Made by a program: the position numbers and the translations under genes. Positions 59,334 to 64,000 of a stretch of 64,000 nt of DNA are shown here, piece by piece. Position 1 is the first letter of the stretch. Every line of letters begins with the position of its first letter. The notes under the pieces are model-generated. The model was not told the origin of the DNA, ran no database searches, and saw only the letters and a program-made list of their open reading frames with translations. The DNA is taken from NCBI RefSeq assembly GCF_000005505.3, contig NC_016131.3:46857355-46921354 (forward strand), read 5' to 3'. Source of the stretch: Brachypodium distachyon. Taxonomy: Eukaryota > Streptophyta > Magnoliopsida > Poales > Poaceae.

Positions 59334-61325
59334 ATGGACGGCAAGGGAAGGCCGATTCCTGCCTCCAGCCGACGCCTCACGTCTCCTCCTCGCGTCCTAG
59401 GCACCATAGATGGCGCGCCTCTGCAGTCCCGTCGCCTCCCTTCGCCTCCTCGTGCCCTAGCCGCCCAGGACGGCGTGCCTCTACTGCTGTCCGGGCCGGC
59501 GTCCTCTGCTGCTGTCCACGCCGGCGTCGCAAGGAGCTTGAAGAAGGACCCCAATCCCGAGAGCTTGAAGCGCAAGGAGCGGCGCCACCGGGCTGCGGAG
59601 TTGAAGAGGTCGCAAGAGGATGCCGCTGTCTGAGCCCTTGCCGCCGCCGTGGAAGAAGATGACCTTGTAGCTGAGGCGGCGCAGGCGGCACGGAACCAAC
59701 AATTGGCAGCACAGCAGGCGCTCCTCCTGTACAATCAGCAAGCCGTGGCCGACGCATTTGCCCACCAAGCTGGTGGCTTGGCGAGTCAATCTTCCGGGAA
59801 CCGCCTTCCTCGGAACACGTCGCCGCCCATGTCATCTCCAACGTACGGCTACCAGCCTGCAATCAGCCGCTTCTCTCTGCGCGGCCAGTCCCCAGAGGTG
59901 GGCGGCTCGGTGCTGTTTGCGGGTGCACCGTTGGCGCTCGACCTCAACACCATGTACAACCCCGGTGACTCGCCAATGCTGCAACAGATGCCTCCATGCG
60001 CCCGCGGTATCCCCGATGGTCGGAATCTGTTCGGTTCTCCCTCCCCGACGGCCGTGGTACCGGATGTCCGGAATGTGTTCGATGAATTGTCACCGGTGAA
60101 TGAGGTACATATTTCACTAATTCAACTAGTGTCTTTTGAACTTTTTGATGTGGTTTGATCGATACGATGTTTTTGGATCACAATAGGCATACTATGATGA
60201 TGATCAAATGATGCAAGAGATGATAAAGGAAGGTGGGCAGCAAGATGGTGGGCAAGACAGTGGGCAACAAGATGATGGGCAAGACGGTGTGCAGCAAGAA
60301 GAGGAAGATGGTGACCAAGAAGAAGAGTTTGATGATGTGGGAGAGGGTTTGTTCGAAGAAGAGCTATCTCATCTCAAGTGACCTCACAAACAACAAGTCG
60401 CACCAAGAGGACTGGATCATACACGGAGAATGAAGACAAGTTGTTGTGTGATGCATGGCTAACAATTGGACAAGACCCAATTGCCGGGGCCGAGCAAAAA
60501 GGGAGGTGCATATTGGAAGCGCGTACATGAGTACTTCCACAAGTACAAGAGCCACCATCCCTACTCATTTGAAAGTGATCGCAATGAAAACTCTTTGACA
60601 CATCGGTGGCAACATATCCTAGCTGAATGCAACAAGTACACCGCTGCTTATGATAGTGTCAAGAACCGCCCCGTGAGTGGGGTTGGTGTGGCCTCACAAG
60701 TGATCCAAGCAATGGATGCCTTCCGGGCTATGAATAATGGCAAGAAGTTCAACTTACCCCATTGCTGGATCAAGCTTCACAAGGCTCCTAAATGGATTGA
60801 TCTAGTTCTTCTCTCAAAATCCAAGCCAAGAATGCCGCTCAAGGAAAGAAAAGAAGCAATGATGGCACACCAATTGATCTTGAAGCTAATGAAATAAGTG
60901 GGGGTTTGGGGAAGCGTTCAGATCGGCCCCGGGGAAAGAAGCTTTCGAAGGATGATTTGAAGCGTGAGGCCTCCACTATTGCCTTGCAAGAATCACTGAA
61001 AGAGATGGTTTCCGTCAAAGAGACCTCAAGTGGAAAGAGAGGGGAGATGCAAGAACTCAAGAAAGATGAGCGCTTCAAGAGCTTCATAGACACGATTCAA
61101 GAGAAGTACCGTGGAGATGCAGTCACAGCCGCTGAGAAGCTCCGCATTGAAGCCGACATGGCCGCTGCCGCCAAGTTGGATGCAACTACAAGAGCCAAAG
61201 AAGTGGAGCTCAAGATGTTAGCGGAGGAGAACCGCATCATGACCACTGATTTGAGCTCCTTGGATGATGTGGCGAGAGCTTGGCTCATCAAGAAGAAGAA
61301 AGGGATCGTGGATGGACAAGCTTGA
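59334..61325 (+). pseudogene. Broken Myb/SANT + NAM-associated domain protein (transposon ORF1)
   Basis: A GC-rich start (59334-59633; ends SLKRKERRHRAAELKRSQED and a stop) is followed by a Gln/Pro-rich region (59649-60103), a likely intron (60104-60186, GTACAT to ATAG), an acidic QDGGQDSGQQ stretch, and a trihelix/Myb-like domain split between two frames: SYTENEDKLLCDAWLTIGQD, then YWKRVHEYFHKYK and RWQHILAECNKY. A NAM-associated C-terminal coiled region follows (60870-61325: KRSDRPRGKKLSKDDLKREA, ending AWLIKKKKGIVDGQA). At least three frame changes (about 60350-60415, 60505 and 60850) and a stop at 59631-59633 show it is decayed. In PIF/Harbinger elements this protein works beside the transposase. 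Confidence 0.75.
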
Positions 61326-61950
61326 AGCTATACTATTATGTAGGACATGTTAGAATTTGAAGCTATCTCATTCATGTTGGACATGTTAAATCTGAAGCTA
61401 TCCCATTATGCATTTTTTGTGTTACACATGTTGATTTTGAAACAATCTATGTGAGACATGTCAGATTCTGAAACTACATATCTTGTGATTTTTGCATGTC
61501 AGATTTTTAAGCTATATATTGCTGTGGTTTTGAGCCATGGTGGTTTCTCAATGTCAGATTCTGAAGCTATATTTTGCAGTGGCCTTGCTGTTGCTATGGT
61601 TCTGATTTGCACTACAGATTTTGATTTATCTATGGTCAGATTTTGTATGTCAGATTTTGAAGCTATATATGCTGTGTTTTTTGCATTCCAGATTTTGAAT
61701 TTACCTATGTTGTGATTGTGAGCCATGGTGCTTTTTGTATGTCAGATTTTTTAATTTTGCAGTGGTCTTGTTGGTGATCAGGGAGCATTTAAAATACAGA
61801 TTTTGTATTAGTTCATAGTATGGTATCACTGGTATATTTTGTATTAGTTCATATCTGAAGCTATATTTTGCAGTGGCCTTCCAGACATCAAGTGGTATTA
61901 GTTCATAGTATTGTATCACTGCACCATAGCTTCAGATTTTGTATCACTCG
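61320..61950. repeat. Degenerate tandem repeat zone (CAGATTTTGAAGCTAT units)
   Basis: About ten imperfect units, 35-70 bp apart, around a core like ATGTCAGATTCTGAAGCTAT, e.g. near 61357, 61391, 61467, 61498, 61552, 61650, 61740. TTTTGCAGTGGCCTT also recurs three times. It lies just after the ORF1 remnant, inside the transposon. Confidence 0.75.
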
Positions 61951-62129
61951 TGTGCCCGGAAGTGAGATCGTTTCCATATATTTTTCTGGAATCACAAGAC
62001 CAACGCTTGCTTCAGCTTAGAAAATTCAGTTCAGGCACAACATCGATCTTCAATTTTGAAACTACAAGACAGTGTATTTCCTTCCGTTCAGAAACGTTCT
62101 AGTGCAGTCCGGCCGCTCGGGCGTCTCCT

Positions 62130-62400
62130 CCCGTCGCGTCCAATGCTTCATGCCGGCTCCCGACGGCCATGTCGACGAAGACGGCCGTTGTTGTAGGTGA
62201 CGCCATGGAGCTTGGAGATGAAGCCTTTGTAGAATTGTAGGGGTAGGAAAAGATGGACTTGGTCCAGTTGCGGGGAGAGAGCGAGTGCTGGAGGCTCGAC
62301 ATGCACACCTCGTCGTTCGGGTCAGCGTAGGACGGCTCTGGCAGTAGGACGAGCACGGCTGCAATGGCGAAGGCGACATGTCGGAGGTGGTGTTGGCTCG
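62130..62400 (-). pseudogene. Captured N-terminal fragment of an LRR receptor kinase gene
   Basis: The minus strand reads a hydrophobic leader (HVAFAIAAVLVLLPEPSYA), then DPNDEVCMSSLQHSLSPRNW and TKSIFSYPYNS, and after a frame change LHGVTYNNGR. This order (signal peptide, D..C..SL..SL....W, C-N-S, GVTCNNGR) resembles the N-terminal LRR cap of plant LRR receptor-like proteins of the BIR type, with one cap cysteine changed to Tyr. There is no downstream LRR or kinase. It lies inside the transposon and on its opposite strand, so it is probably a transduplicated gene piece. The family call is from memory of the motif pattern. Confidence 0.5.
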
Positions 62401-62620
62401 GCCGCTCGTTGTGCGGGAAGAGAACTTCGGGTGTGGTAGTGCGGACGAGGAGAGCAGAAAAGAAAAAAAAAAGAAAAAGTATTTGGGGACAAGAATTTGG
62501 GGGGCGTTGTTGGGTGATTGGGCGGACATAAGACGGACACATGTCCATTTGCTCTCCCAAACAAGCAAAAAGTGGACATTTTTGAAAAAAAATTGAGATA
62601 GACCGTTGGAGATGCTCTCG

Positions 62621-63420
62621 CACATCGCGTCCACTGTCCGCCATGCATCTGCAGCTCCTCCAGAATTTGCTTGACGAGACTGAACACTGAAGTTTCTTTT
62701 TCTTTCAGGGCGACTGAACACTGAAGAACACACGCTGAACACTGAAGTGAACTACCTTCCGTCTCGCTGTCCAAATCGCTCGGAGTGTCACCGTCGCCAT
62801 GTTTATGAAATCGTCCGAATAACAAAGCTCATGGTGATGCATGGATGGTAGGGCCCAATAGGCCGGAAAGACGATGGACATGGCTGCATTGTCAGCCCAT
62901 AATGTGGATCCACCCGCACGTGTGAGTGCCCCTGGCGCCTGCGGCCGGAGCTCAAACATAGATATGTTACTCCTCTGGCCGGAACTACTCGTAGTTGATT
63001 TAGTACAACTTCGTATACTAAAATCTGAGGCAAATAATTTTGGCCGGAGGGCTATTTTTCCGTTAAAAAAAAAATTCGGCAGGAGGGAATACATTTTTTT
63101 ACAAGAGATGATTTTAAGGACGGTAGCATCTAGGGCACGGAGACGGCGACATCAATCTATATGACCGTATGAGATGGTCTAGCATATAGCATAGTTAAAC
63201 AAACATACGACACAAGTGTTTGCCAAAAAAATTGAGCTCAAGAGGGTCGATTTCCGTCACTCGATTAGAAGAAAGAATTGACTATGCTTATAAGAAAAAC
63301 CGGGGCCAAAAACCATAAAATGCACGACTTATTTTTAAAAAATCGTGCGAAAAACCATGACTACGAGCAAACACGGGACTAAACCGAATAAAGACAGGCA
63401 AAATTTTCTTTTACCACATA
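62621..63420. other. Unassigned DNA right of the transposon
   Basis: Mixed-composition DNA with short overlapping ORFs on both strands. None has a recognisable domain and none is supported as a gene. Confidence 0.5.
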
Positions 63421-63523
63421 CTCCCTCTGATCCTAAATTCTTGACTCAAATATGAATATATCTATTCTTAAAAAGCGTCTAGATACATATAATATTTCGA
63501 CAACAATTTAGGATCGGAGTGAG
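63421..63523. mobile_element. Stowaway MITE
   Basis: CTCCCTCTGATCCTAAATTC at the left, AATTTAGGATCGGAGTGAG at the right, flanked by TA. It has the AAAAAGCGTCTAGATACAT core shared with the elements at 33518 and 48906. The remaining bases to 63948 show nothing recognisable. Confidence 0.9.
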
Positions 63524-63948
63524 TACATCTTAATATGAGTATAAGGTACACATGTCGACATGACCAACTCCAAATGAAAACAAACACATGTAAAACAAAC
63601 CGTCATGCATTTGGTGACCAAACAAGACTAGCTAGCTAGCTAATTAAATCAAACAATATCGATCTCGGCGACATGTAGACAAGACAAAATCTCTAGAGCA
63701 ACTAATTAAACAATACGCAAACTATAAAATCACGCCTACAAATATACAAATAGTAGTGCTTTGCCAAAATACCGGATACATACCCGGGCATTAGGCTGGC
63801 TCCGCTCCTGTTGGCCCGCTAGGCTGCTAGGGCTTTTTCCACATGGGCAATGTGGGTAATGCTAGCTTCGAGAAGTCCCGTCGGTTGCCTTTGTTATTCC
63901 CCATGTGAGATAGGGGAGAACCTTGTGTACTTCTAGGAGTCTTTAGTA

Positions 63949-63994
63949 CCCCTTCTGATCCAAAGCTGCCACAAGTAATTTGGATTGGAGGGAA
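63949..63994. mobile_element. Very short Stowaway-like remnant at the window end
   Basis: CCCCTTCTGATCCAAA pairs with TTTGGATTGGAGGGAA, TA on both sides, 46 bp in all. Probably an internal deletion derivative. Confidence 0.5.
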
Positions 63995-64000
63995 TAATAT

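Larger units (their letters stand above)
59051..62620. mobile_element. DNA transposon with PIF/Harbinger-type ORF1 and no transposase
   Basis: Left end AGAGCAACTTCAACGAGCTA and, inverted, right end AGAGCATCTCCAACGGTCTA are similar inverted termini. Both subterminal regions are rich in CCCAAA and GTCCG blocks. Inside are remnants of a Myb/SANT plus NAM-associated ORF, a T-rich repeat zone and a fragment of a receptor-kinase gene. No DDE transposase is seen, so the element would be non-autonomous. The target duplication is unclear. Confidence 0.65.

Noticed and set aside
62062..63094. Overlapping long minus-strand ORFs at the right end
   Set aside because: Only 62130-62400 shows gene-like content. 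The rest is transposon end and low-complexity DNA.

Overview
This is a plant nuclear genome window. Intron-rich genes, dense Stowaway MITEs (CTCCCTCCGTCC termini, TA target sites), a Ty1/copia element, a LINE tail and long-LTR sequence point to a grass, most likely a Triticeae species (wheat, barley or Aegilops relative). From memory, the rice counterparts of two genes here (FAN1 and the CCCH/RRM splicing factor C3H40) lie close together on rice chromosome 6, which would fit a Triticeae group-7 chromosome. I could not check this.

Layout: 1-6041 is a degenerate Ty1/copia retrotransposon (left LTR cut by the window edge, broken gag-pol, right LTR). It is followed at once by a frameshifted F-box/FBD-like C-terminal fragment. 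Eight apparently intact genes follow, and I rebuilt their exons by hand: a WD40 protein (-, 7471-12400), FAN1 nuclease (+, 14947-22755), a RING-less MAT1-type CAK assembly factor (-, 23630-25359), a mitochondrial OXA2/ALBINO3-like insertase with TPRs (+, 25650-42833), MOCS3/CNX5 (-, 43845-48291), RBM22-type zinc-finger/RRM splicing factor (+, 48594-51839), a class VII receptor-like cytoplasmic kinase (+, 53350-56669) and a hybrid proline-rich protein (+, 58035-58754). In every model the exon phases agree and the protein length fits the family. The right end holds a transposon with PIF/Harbinger-type ORF1 remnants (59051-62620) that seems to have captured part of a receptor-kinase gene, then unique or MITE-bearing DNA.

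The genes are mostly housekeeping: DNA crosslink repair, TFIIH/CAK, mitochondrial membrane insertion, molybdenum cofactor and tRNA thiolation, and splicing. They do not form one pathway. Two pairs are head to head with about 300 bp between start codons (MAT1/OXA2 and MOCS3/RBM22), so they probably share bidirectional promoters.

The OXA2-like gene is swollen to 17 kb by insertions. Intron 5 has a 1.8 kb near-perfect palindrome with ~770 bp arms. Intron 8 has a TIR element split by a 3.3 kb solo LTR with a clear 5-bp target duplication. Intron 14 has three separate families of tandem repeats. I found no tRNA, rRNA or CRISPR array, and no convincing new multi-gene system. The most unusual structures are the intronic palindrome and the gene-capturing transposon.
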